This document shows positions 1 to 5,985 of a stretch of 7,271 nt of DNA, piece after piece (the stretch's first letter is position 1; every line of letters starts with the position of its first letter). The translations under genes and the position numbers were made by a program. The DNA lies in NCBI GenBank assembly GCA_902520575.1, contig CABYOG010000047.1, forward strand, positions 1 to 7,271. Direction: 5' to 3'. Source of the stretch: an uncultured SAR116 cluster alpha proteobacterium (GTDB taxonomy: Bacteria > Pseudomonadota > Alphaproteobacteria > Puniceispirillales > Puniceispirillaceae). The notes under the pieces were generated by a model. That model did no database searches. It saw only the letters and a list, made by a program, of their open reading frames with translations, and had not been told where the DNA came from.

Positions 1-1
1 A

Positions 2-364
2 CATGAGCTGAAACGGCGGGGTGCCGATTTCATTGACGTATCGAGTGGCGGTAACTCACCTTTACAGCAGATTGATGTGGGTCCTGGTTATCAAACTGGT
101 TTTGCAAGCGAAATCCGGCGTGAGACAGGACTGCCAACAATGGCCGTTGGTCAAATCACTGAGCCAAAACAAGCGGAAGCAATTTTGCGTTCAGGACAGG
201 CAGATATGATCTCGTTGGCTAGAGGGATGTTGTATAATCCTCGCTGGGCTTGGCATGCAGCAGAGGAATTAGATGCAGAAGTAGCCTATGCTCCACAATA
301 TATGCGCACAAACCGCGCCCTGCGTGGTTTGCCAATTCCAGGAAATCCACCAACTCCTAAATAA
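2..364 (+). CDS. NADH:flavin oxidoreductase, Old Yellow Enzyme family (C-terminal part)
   Basis: The frame is open from base 2 to TAA at 362-364 and gives the last 120 residues of a protein whose start lies left of the window. It matches the end of the FMN-binding TIM barrel of the YqjM-like branch of Old Yellow Enzymes. DVSSGG and a GLPTMAVGQI strand are followed by ADMISLARGMLYNPRW, which corresponds to the FMN-phosphate-binding Gly/Arg region. The tail APQYMRTNR resembles the C-terminal stretch that carries an arginine finger in YqjM. Family members are cytoplasmic flavoproteins that use NAD(P)H to reduce activated C=C bonds. The protein ends just after the barrel, so it is not the long, multidomain trimethylamine-dehydrogenase type. 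The substrate cannot be read from the sequence. The family is secure; a functional link to the downstream genes is only suggested by shared strand. Confidence 0.9.
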   Translation, partial: HELKRRGADFIDVSSGGNSPLQQIDVGPGYQTGFASEIRRETGLPTMAVGQITEPKQAEAILRSGQADMISLARGMLYNPRWAWHAAEELDAEVAYAPQYMRTNRALRGLPIPGNPPTPK

Positions 365-368
365 CACT

Positions 369-434
369 GCGCTAAAAAACTACATTAGTTTAAGTGGAGG
401 TTTGTGTATGTTTCCCCACTCTGCTCTTTAGCGC
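369..434 (+). repeat. 8-bp inverted repeat enclosing a seven-codon mini-ORF
   Basis: GCGCTAAA at 369-376 is the exact reverse complement of TTTAGCGC at 427-434, with 50 bases between. A U-G pair could extend the stem by one. The right arm contains the stop codon of a mini-ORF at 408-431. The repeat starts five bases after the upstream gene's stop, so it would lie in that gene's 3' untranslated RNA or in a leader of the next gene. The repeat is certain; a function is not. Confidence 0.4.
408..431 (+). other. Possible mini-ORF (MFPHSAL) with strong ribosome binding site
   Basis: GGAGG at 396-400 stands seven bases before ATG at 408, and the frame closes at TAG 429-431 after seven codons. The Shine-Dalgarno match is better than those of most real genes in the window, which is why the tiny frame is listed. 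It could be a leader peptide for the DUF3445 gene 135 bases downstream, or a chance match. The codons show no run of one amino acid such as attenuator leaders have. Confidence 0.2.
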
Positions 435-450
435 GTCAATTCGGTGTTCC

Positions 451-484
451 TTCACATTTTTTCATTTGGCGTCTGTGAATTTTT
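451..484 (+). terminator. Weak terminator-like hairpin with T-tract
   Basis: TTCACA at 451-456 can pair with TGTGAA at 474-479 around a 17-base loop, and five T residues follow at 480-484. The arrangement is that of a factor-independent terminator, but the stem has only two G-C pairs and the loop is long, so it would be weak. It could end transcription of the flavin oxidoreductase gene. TGTGA at 474-478 could instead pair with TCACA at 490-494. Confidence 0.25.
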
Positions 485-565
485 ACTGATCACATTCAGA
501 ACAGCTTGCCTGATTATTCTGTAATCTTCACACTCGATTAGGTCCGCTGAAAGTGAAAGGTCTGA

Positions 566-1444
566 ATGAACCCCCCTAAGCAGTTTTCATTACCGCCTTT
601 GAACAAATTGCCTGCACTTAACCTTGGTTTGCGGCCATGCGCGCCATCAGATTGGCTGGATGCACCTGATGCGTTTGGGGATAACCTAATGCGGACTAGG
701 CAACTAGCTGAAAAAAGGCATCTAATTGCAGAACAGAAATCAAATATATATGCCTGTCTTCCAGATGCTCAGGCAGCGGAGACAGAGGCAACTGCCGCCT
801 TAACAGAGCATCTTCATATTTATCATAAACACTCTCTGCCACCACAAAAAACTGATAGTCTTTTATCTGTTTCTGCTCGGGTTCCTGAAGATATTCTCAT
901 CATGCTACCCACTACAAAAGGCAGCCCAAATGCTGATTGGGTTTTAGGTGCTGCGAGCTTGTGTTTTCCCAGTCATTGGCGCCTGCAGGATAAAATGGGC
1001 AAGTCAATCAGAGCCATACACTCACCTGTGCCAGACTTTGCGGAGGTGCTGGCGCAGCCTGTAATTCGTTTCTTTACAAACATGCAGATAGGCAGACTTT
1101 CACAACGGCTAAACTGGTCTGTGCAAACAGAAGACAAGCTCCATACACCGCACCGCACACCAATAAAGTTTACAAGGAGAACACCTAATGATTGGGGCAA
1201 TATCATACATATTCGCATCGAAAGGCAGTGTTTTTTAAAATTGCCTGTGACTGGGGCTATTATTTTTTCAATCCGTACAAGCCTCGCGCCTTTGAATAAG
1301 TTTCAGGGAACCCCTGAATTTCCATATACAGTCTTACAGCAGACTGAAAAATTATCTGAGGCTTTCTACAGCTATAAAAATCTAAGCAATATAGAAGAGG
1401 GGTTAAGGATATGGATTGACAAATACATGCCTCAAACGACATGA
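566..1444 (+). CDS. DUF3445 protein (heme-dependent oxidative N-demethylase-like)
   Basis: The 292-residue protein follows the DUF3445 pattern along most of its length. LRPCAPSDWLD (22-32) and QLAEKRHLIAEQ (46-57) come first, then LGAASLCFPSHWRL (127-140), IHSPVP (151-156), RLNWSV (181-186), RIERQCFLKLP (217-227) and FSIRTSLAPL (234-243). The characterised family member is the alpha subunit of a Pseudomonas heme-dependent dimethylamine demethylase, where a PAS-like fold holds the heme. His152 in IHSPVP is a conserved position and a candidate heme contact, but that is inference. There is no signal peptide or membrane segment, so it is cytoplasmic. AAAGG at 556-560 stands five bases before the ATG and supports this start. 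The reductase and aminomethyltransferase-type partners of the known enzyme are not in this window. The aconitase X large-subunit gene starts 33 bases after its stop. Family is secure; substrate and demethylase activity are unproven. Confidence 0.85.
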   Translation: MNPPKQFSLPPLNKLPALNLGLRPCAPSDWLDAPDAFGDNLMRTRQLAEKRHLIAEQKSNIYACLPDAQAAETEATAALTEHLHIYHKHSLPPQKTDSLLSVSARVPEDILIMLPTTKGSPNADWVLGAASLCFPSHWRLQDKMGKSIRAIHSPVPDFAEVLAQPVIRFFTNMQIGRLSQRLNWSVQTEDKLHTPHRTPIKFTRRTPNDWGNIIHIRIERQCFLKLPVTGAIIFSIRTSLAPLNKFQGTPEFPYTVLQQTEKLSEAFYSYKNLSNIEEGLRIWIDKYMPQTT

Positions 1445-1457
1445 TCATGGTTGGTGC

Positions 1458-1467
1458 AGGAACAGGA
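1458..1467 (+). promoter_or_regulatory. Ribosome binding site deciding the aconitase X large-subunit start
   Basis: AGGAACAGGA carries two AGGA matches, the nearer ending ten bases before ATG 1478. No such match precedes the in-frame TTG at 1451, so ATG 1478 is preferred; it also gives the family-typical N-terminus MKLTDKEQEMLAG. Confidence 0.6.
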
Positions 1468-1477
1468 TTACAAGTCC

Positions 1478-2713
1478 ATGAAGCTGACTGACAAAGAACA
1501 GGAAATGCTGGCTGGCAAAGCGGGGCCAGCTGTCAAATGGGCGATGGAACATCAGCTTCAAGTTGGCCTCATGTTTGATGCTGAAGACATGGTAACAGTC
1601 AGCCAGGCGCATATGATGGCTGACCCAGAATCACTTGGTGAATCCGGTGTGCAATTCGCTGAGAAAATGGCAAAAGATAGCGCACGTGTTTGCATACCGA
1701 TGATCACAGACCCGCGCGGTGTGGATCTCGCTTGTTACGAGCCGCTTGGTCAGACCGAACAAATGGCTGACCTCGAGCGCCGTTTCATTGCAGCCTGTCA
1801 GACCATGGGTATCATGATGACAAATACCTGCATAAATTATCAGACCATAATGCCACCTGTATTTGGCGACCATGTGGCCTTTGGTGATACAGGTGTTGTC
1901 ATATATTCAAACTCAGTTTGCGGGGCCCGATCCAATTTTGAAGGAGGACCGTCTGCACTCGCTGCCGGACTGACAGGCCGGACCCCACGTTACGGTCTGC
2001 ATCTGGATGAAAAAAGACAAGCCACAAAAAGATATGTTATCTCATCTAACCCTCAGGATTTAATGGAATGGGGTGTTTTAGGGGCAACAATTGGCCAGAT
2101 GGCTGGCAGTTACTGGGAGGTGCCTGTCATAGAAGGAATTGAGGAAGCCCCCACATCTGATCAGTTGAAACATTTTGGAGCAGCCATGGCCAGCTATGGG
2201 TCAACTCCGTTATTCCATATTGTTGGCATCACACCAGAATGCCGCAAGCTGACTGATGTTGGAGGGAAACTGCTAAATCCGACATCTGTTACCGGAGAAA
2301 TGCTGGATGCGCTTAAACAGCCTTTCACTGCGGTCGGGGACCCACTTGATGTTGTGGTATTTGCTGCTCCGCAACTTAGTCTTGTTGAAATGGCTGAACT
2401 GGCTAACTTATGTGATGGCAGACAACGGGCGGAAACCACAGATGTTATCGTCTGTACCTCTGCCCAAGTCTATAGCGACGCCGTTTCGATGGGCTATGTC
2501 AAACAAATTGAAAATTTTGGCGGGCGTGTCTTGGTGGGCACGTGTTTTTATCAGCAATATGCCCGCGAAATTGGAGAGGCTAATGGCTGGACAAGATTGC
2601 TTAGCAACTCAGCAAAAATTGTTAATATTCTTGGAGGCTATGGTTATCAACCTGCACTGGGGACAATGCAAGCTTGTGTTGCCTCTGCAGAGAAGGGAGT
2701 AATTCTGTCATGA
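1478..2713 (+). CDS. Aconitase X-type dehydratase, large subunit (DUF521)
   Basis: From ATG 1478 this gives 411 residues, about the usual length of a separate aconitase X large subunit. An in-frame TTG at 1451 would add nine residues but lacks a ribosome binding site. Family marks are the MKLTDKEQEMLAGKAGPAV start, TCINYQ with a cysteine near 118, NSVCGARSNFEGG near 145-157 followed by GPSALAAGLTGRTPRYGLH, HIVGITPE near 247-254, and a C-terminal stretch with GTC (Cys near 356), NSAKI and a last cysteine near 400. The family carries an iron-sulfur cluster on cysteines of this kind and eliminates water from small hydroxy acids. Known members act on cis-3-hydroxy-L-proline in bacteria and mevalonate 5-phosphate in archaea. 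It acts with the small subunit, whose gene overlaps its stop by ATGA. No proline-catabolism gene is visible here, so the substrate is left open. Confidence 0.85.
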   Translation: MKLTDKEQEMLAGKAGPAVKWAMEHQLQVGLMFDAEDMVTVSQAHMMADPESLGESGVQFAEKMAKDSARVCIPMITDPRGVDLACYEPLGQTEQMADLERRFIAACQTMGIMMTNTCINYQTIMPPVFGDHVAFGDTGVVIYSNSVCGARSNFEGGPSALAAGLTGRTPRYGLHLDEKRQATKRYVISSNPQDLMEWGVLGATIGQMAGSYWEVPVIEGIEEAPTSDQLKHFGAAMASYGSTPLFHIVGITPECRKLTDVGGKLLNPTSVTGEMLDALKQPFTAVGDPLDVVVFAAPQLSLVEMAELANLCDGRQRAETTDVIVCTSAQVYSDAVSMGYVKQIENFGGRVLVGTCFYQQYAREIGEANGWTRLLSNSAKIVNILGGYGYQPALGTMQACVASAEKGVILS

Positions 2714-3129
2714 CGATAAAGCTTACCTGTCATGCTGGTATTGGCCCCAAGGTTGAAGGTATAGCGCTAGTAGCAGATGATAATTTTTCTGCCCGTTATG
2801 ATCTGGATCGTATCAAAGGGGTATTTTCTCGCCCGCAGCATAAGCTTTTTGGCCAAAGTTATAAGGACGTCATTTTGGTGTTGAATACGGCTAAAGGCGG
2901 TGTGGCCACTGCCTGGATGTTATATGAGATGACTTCACGCTTAGTGGCGCCTAAAGCCATTCTACTGAACCAGGCTAACACCATTTTGGTCCAAGGGGCT
3001 GCCTTGGCAAATATGGCTATGGTGGACAGGTTCGATAAAGGTGATGTCACCAAACTAATTGAGACAGGCGACCATTTAGTTGTTGATCCTCAGGCTGGTC
3101 AAGTTGACGTCAACAGCCTGAATAAATAA
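2710..3129 (+). CDS. Aconitase X-type dehydratase, small subunit (DUF126)
   Basis: This is a 139-residue swivelling-domain partner of the large subunit. The ATG at 2710 overlaps the large-subunit stop as ATGA, and GGGAG at 2695-2699 stands ten bases before it, so translation is probably coupled. In-frame ATG 2674 lies inside the large-subunit gene and is not the start. DUF126 features are the N-terminal GPKVEGIALV (12-21), FSARYDLDRIKGVFSRP (26-42), HKLFGQS (44-50), VILVLNTAKGGVATAW (54-69), PKAILLNQANTILVQGAALA (81-100) and VTKLIETGDHLVVDP (113-127). In the canonical small subunit as I know it, the loop after the VLV strand is serine-rich (GRGSSSGS-like); here it reads KGGVATAW, which suggests a different branch with a different substrate. 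It is cytoplasmic and probably inactive alone. The subunit identity is well supported, the reaction is not. Confidence 0.85.
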   Translation: MTIKLTCHAGIGPKVEGIALVADDNFSARYDLDRIKGVFSRPQHKLFGQSYKDVILVLNTAKGGVATAWMLYEMTSRLVAPKAILLNQANTILVQGAALANMAMVDRFDKGDVTKLIETGDHLVVDPQAGQVDVNSLNK

Positions 3130-3178
3130 GTACCAAGTGCTTTCAAAAGAGCATTGTGTCCTCTCAATGATGTAGACA

Positions 3179-4651
3179 CTACTGCTTTAGATAGGCATCC
3201 AGTTCATTTATTCCATGTTCATCAAAATACAAACCCAGCTTTGTGCGACGGAACAATATATCCTCTGCAGTACGCGCCCACTCATGATTAACTAAATAAT
3301 CAATTTCAGCTTGATAAAGGCCATTTCCAAAATCACGACCAAGCTGGTGCGGCTTCTCAGCAGTTCCAATGATTTTGTATACACGGCTGCCATAGGCCGC
3401 AGCCATCCGTGCCAGCACTTTTGTAGGCATGTCAGGAAATTTTTGTGCCAATTCAGCATTAAAAGTTTCAATGTCAGTAGTCTCCAAGTTACCACCAGGT
3501 AAATGCCGTCCATTTGCTTTTGAAGGATGTGGCGCAGGCATAACTGCGTCAATCATTGCCGCAACAGCCAATGATAATTTTCTATAAGTCGTCAGCTTTC
3601 CACCAAATATATTCAGCCAACTTTGTGCAGACCCCTGTTGCCATTCCAGCACATAGTCTCTGGTTACAGACTGAGGCTCTTGTTGTCCGTCATCATATAA
3701 CGGGCGCACACCGGAATAAGTTGACACAATATCAGACTTCGCAAGTGGCCGCTCCAGATATCGGCTAAGTTGTGTGCAAATATATTCAATTTCTTGCTCA
3801 CTTATCTGCGGGCTATCTGGTGATTCCGGATGGTCTACATCCGTCGTACCAACAAGCGTAAAATCATCCAAATAAGGAATGGCAAATAAAACCCGGCCAT
3901 CTGAATTCTGAAATATATAAGCCTTATCATGCTCAAAAAGTTTTCTTGTAATCAGATGTGAGCCTCTGACCAATCTTACTCGTTTCACATTCTGTGGCAT
4001 CGGATAAAGAGCACATACCTGGTCTGCCCAAGGGCCGCTGGCATTTATAACTAGTTTCGCTTTTACTGGTCCAGTGGTGGTCTGAGCTACCCAGCCACTT
4101 TTGTATTGGTCTAATTTTGTCACCTCACAGTCACGACGAATGTCAGCACCAAACGCTGCCGCCGCAACTGCATTTATAATGGTTAGCCTGCTGTCATCAA
4201 CGAAGCAGTCTGAGTACTCAAACCCGGTTACAAATTTTGCTTTCAGGCACTTTCCAATACGATCCGTTTTCAAACTCACAGATCTTGATCCTGCCAGCCG
4301 GTTTTGTCCCCCTAGTTTGTCGTATATGAACAGACCCATACGCAGCAGCAATTTTGGACGCATCTCTGGCAGATGAGGTAAGACGAAACGTAATGGCCTT
4401 ATCAGATGAGGCGCCATCCGCATCAGGACTTCTCGTTCCTTTAACGATTCTCTGACCAGTCTGAATTCATAACGTTCTAGATAACGCAAACCACCATGAA
4501 TCAGCTTTGTTGACCATGAGGAAGTAGCTGAGGCAATGTCGTTCTTTTCAGCAAGACATACTGAATAGCCCCTTGCTGCCAATTCATGGGCAATGCCACA
4601 GCCATTAATGCCGCCACCAATGATCAGAATATCAAAACTGTTATCGTTCAT
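3179..4651 (-). CDS. glpD: Aerobic glycerol-3-phosphate dehydrogenase
   Basis: The 490-residue flavoprotein oxidises sn-glycerol 3-phosphate to dihydroxyacetone phosphate and passes electrons to the quinone pool at the inner face of the cytoplasmic membrane. The FAD-binding GGGINGCG lies at 12-19, followed by SATSSWSTKLIHGGLRYLE (41-59), the FAD-fold INASGPWAD (202-210), GTTDVDHPES (268-277), SGVRPLYDDG (313-322) and the terminal FAD contact IFGGKLTTYRKL (348-359). A helical C-terminal domain fills about 380-490. The length is normal for the family and no residue motif looks broken. GGAAG lies about ten bases before the ATG. The gene starts 29 bases after the ugpQ stop on the same strand, so the two are very likely one transcript: UgpQ releases glycerol-3-phosphate and GlpD consumes it. 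Its end is convergent with the aconitase X small subunit, 49 bases away. Confidence 0.97.
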   Translation of the reverse strand: MNDNSFDILIIGGGINGCGIAHELAARGYSVCLAEKNDIASATSSWSTKLIHGGLRYLERYEFRLVRESLKEREVLMRMAPHLIRPLRFVLPHLPEMRPKLLLRMGLFIYDKLGGQNRLAGSRSVSLKTDRIGKCLKAKFVTGFEYSDCFVDDSRLTIINAVAAAAFGADIRRDCEVTKLDQYKSGWVAQTTTGPVKAKLVINASGPWADQVCALYPMPQNVKRVRLVRGSHLITRKLFEHDKAYIFQNSDGRVLFAIPYLDDFTLVGTTDVDHPESPDSPQISEQEIEYICTQLSRYLERPLAKSDIVSTYSGVRPLYDDGQQEPQSVTRDYVLEWQQGSAQSWLNIFGGKLTTYRKLSLAVAAMIDAVMPAPHPSKANGRHLPGGNLETTDIETFNAELAQKFPDMPTKVLARMAAAYGSRVYKIIGTAEKPHQLGRDFGNGLYQAEIDYLVNHEWARTAEDILFRRTKLGLYFDEHGINELDAYLKQ

Positions 4652-4680
4652 TAGTAATAATCTTCCAGCTTAAGAAAGGT

Positions 4681-5619
4681 TTATCGCTCCCAAAGCCATC
4701 CTCTGTCAGATAACCGTCTTTGCACCCGACCAGGGTAATCAGTGATGATTGCATCCACATGTAAATCAATCATTGCATCAATGTCATCTGGCTCATTAAC
4801 AGTCCAAACAGCCACGCACAGACCCAAATCTTTTGCCCGCATAAGATCAGCCTTCGAAATATCTTTAAAATGAGGGCACCACAACTCTCCACCAGCCTTC
4901 TTTACTTCATCAGGTAAAGATATATCCGGGGGTCTAAAGTCGGGTGTTGAGTGAAGCGAAGTTTCTTCTCCAATGTCTTCAGCATGCTGTTTCAGTTGAG
5001 TTAAAAATGAAGTCGGCATATCTGCAACTTGTTTTTTGCATTCAGCGAGCAGCGTCCAGTCAAAACTGTGAAGCAATGTCCGATCCTCCATGCCAGCCTT
5101 TTTAATTTCACAGGTAACAACCGAGACCAACTTCTCTTTTGCCGTTCTATCGGTTGAGAATTCAGGGTCAGACTTAAGCTCAAGCATCATACAGACACGT
5201 TGATGTTTTGGCTGAGACACTAATTCCAAAAGCTCGGACAACTTAGGGACGCGCACACCATCTAACTGGGCTTGTTCGCAAAATCTGCGTCCATAATCTG
5301 TATGGCCATTCAGACGACCTATATCAAAACACTTTATGTCTTCAAAATAAAGAGAGGCTACCCTCGCCCCTGCTCCGTTGATAAAGCGGCCATCTGGACC
5401 ACGGGTAGCGGCACCATTTAATTCATGGTCATGGGTGATTACAGGGACATCATCTCGGGTCAAAAGTACATCAAATTCAAGAAGGTCAACGCCAATTGAG
5501 AGCGCAAAATCAAACCCAATAATGCTGTTTTCAGGCAAAATACCCCTTGCACCGCGATGACCAACAATACGGATAGTATTTGCATCGCCTCTAAATGACT
5601 CTACTTGTGAAAATTTCAT
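4681..5619 (-). CDS. ugpQ: Cytoplasmic glycerophosphodiester phosphodiesterase
   Basis: The protein has 312 residues from ATG 5619. It hydrolyses glycerophosphodiesters from phospholipid head groups to glycerol-3-phosphate plus an alcohol. The GDPD TIM-barrel marks are clear: IVGHRGARGILPENS (18-32) with catalytic His21-Arg22 and Glu30, LEFDVLLTRDDVPVITHDHEL (47-67) with Glu48, Asp50 and His63, a metal-site type LELK (146-149), VAVWTVNEPDDI (269-280) and IITDYPG (291-297). There is no signal peptide, so it is the cytoplasmic UgpQ type rather than periplasmic GlpQ. The start at 5619 is chosen because its ATG overlaps, as ATGA, the stop of the truncated oxidoreductase upstream. A longer in-frame ATG at 5691 would add 24 residues that read as the wrong frame of that remnant. 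The binding site before 5619 is weak, consistent with former translational coupling. glpD follows 29 bases later. Confidence 0.93.
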   Translation of the reverse strand: MKFSQVESFRGDANTIRIVGHRGARGILPENSIIGFDFALSIGVDLLEFDVLLTRDDVPVITHDHELNGAATRGPDGRFINGAGARVASLYFEDIKCFDIGRLNGHTDYGRRFCEQAQLDGVRVPKLSELLELVSQPKHQRVCMMLELKSDPEFSTDRTAKEKLVSVVTCEIKKAGMEDRTLLHSFDWTLLAECKKQVADMPTSFLTQLKQHAEDIGEETSLHSTPDFRPPDISLPDEVKKAGGELWCPHFKDISKADLMRAKDLGLCVAVWTVNEPDDIDAMIDLHVDAIITDYPGRVQRRLSDRGWLWER

Positions 5620-5776
5620 TTCAATGCCAAACAAACTGCCTGTCCGGTCTGCGCAGACTCCTGAGCAGCCATTCCCATCCAAACGGCCCATATCCCATCA
5701 GAAAGGCCTACCTCAACCTGACCTGTGCCGCGGACGACGTCTAAAAACCGCTGATGCTGGTAAAAAGTCGAACCAA
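5616..5776 (-). pseudogene. C-terminal remnant of a Gfo/Idh/MocA-family oxidoreductase
   Basis: In the frame ending at TGA 5616-5618, about 51 residues read like the end of a Gfo/Idh/MocA oxidoreductase. They run from STFYQHQRFLDVVRG (from 5771) through VEVGLSDGIWAVWMGMAA to QESAQTGQAV. The pattern of RFLDVVRG, then DG, then a helix with AAQESAQTG and a final short strand is the usual C-terminus of these NAD(P)-dependent sugar and polyol dehydrogenases. A full member has about 330-380 residues, and everything upstream is missing: the similarity runs to the last bases of the tRNA-Ser gene. No ATG or GTG begins the frame near that point. The stop overlaps the ugpQ start by ATGA, so the intact gene was once the upstream partner of ugpQ. 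Recognition is by eye, and the substrate is unknown. Confidence 0.65.
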
Positions 5777-5866
5777 TGGCGGAGGGAGGGGGATTCGAAC
5801 CCCCGAGGGGCTTTCACCCCAACACGCTTTCCAGGCGTGCGCCTTAAACCGCTCGGCCATCCCTCC
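5777..5866 (-). tRNA. tRNA-Ser (anticodon GGA), CCA end encoded
   Basis: On the minus strand a complete class II tRNA of 90 bases can be folded. The acceptor stem GGAGGGA (5866-5860) pairs with TCCCTCC (5787-5781), followed by discriminator G and an encoded CCA at 5779-5777. The anticodon stem CACGC/GCGTG encloses the loop CTGGAAA with anticodon GGA, which reads UCC and UCU serine codons. The long variable arm has a GGGG/CCCC stem, and the T arm is GGGGG-TTCGAAT-CCCCC. The long variable arm and G discriminator are serine identity features. Confidence 0.97.
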
Positions 5867-5890
5867 AATGAAACAGTGCGATTTTGCCGC

Positions 5891-5919
5891 AATATAGCGG
5901 CCCTGCTATGTATATGCAA
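5891..5919 (-). promoter_or_regulatory. Probable promoter of tRNA-Ser
   Basis: On the minus strand TTGCAT (5919-5914) and TATATT (5896-5891) are separated by 17 bases, and the -10 box ends 24 bases before the mature tRNA, leaving room for a short 5' leader. The -10 box is flanked by GCCGC and GCGGC, a perfect 5-bp inverted repeat. The -35 box is a poor match to TTGACA, so the call rests on spacing and position. Confidence 0.45.
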
Positions 5920-5985
5920 TCATATTGCTGGCGCGCGGCAGAGAACACAGTTGCAAAGTCACCTTAACTCAGACATGATCTTTTG

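Noticed and set aside
21..209. 62-residue + strand frame at the left edge
   Set aside because: It overlaps the flavin oxidoreductase in another frame and has no family features.
474..494. CRP/FNR-like site TGTGA...TCACA
   Set aside because: The half sites are 11 bases apart rather than the 6 required by the CRP consensus.
1451..1477. TTG start extending the aconitase X large subunit by nine residues
   Set aside because: There is no ribosome binding site before it, while AGGA sites sit correctly before ATG 1478, whose N-terminus fits the family.
2307..2702. 131-residue + strand frame inside the aconitase X large-subunit gene
   Set aside because: It is an out-of-frame shadow of a clearly conserved gene, with no recognisable motif.
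3138..3179. Two small hairpins in the convergent gap (TGCTTT/AGAGCA and GTGTC/GACAC) as a bidirectional terminator
   Set aside because: The stems are five or six pairs, one needs a U-G pair, and neither is followed by a T-tract on either strand.
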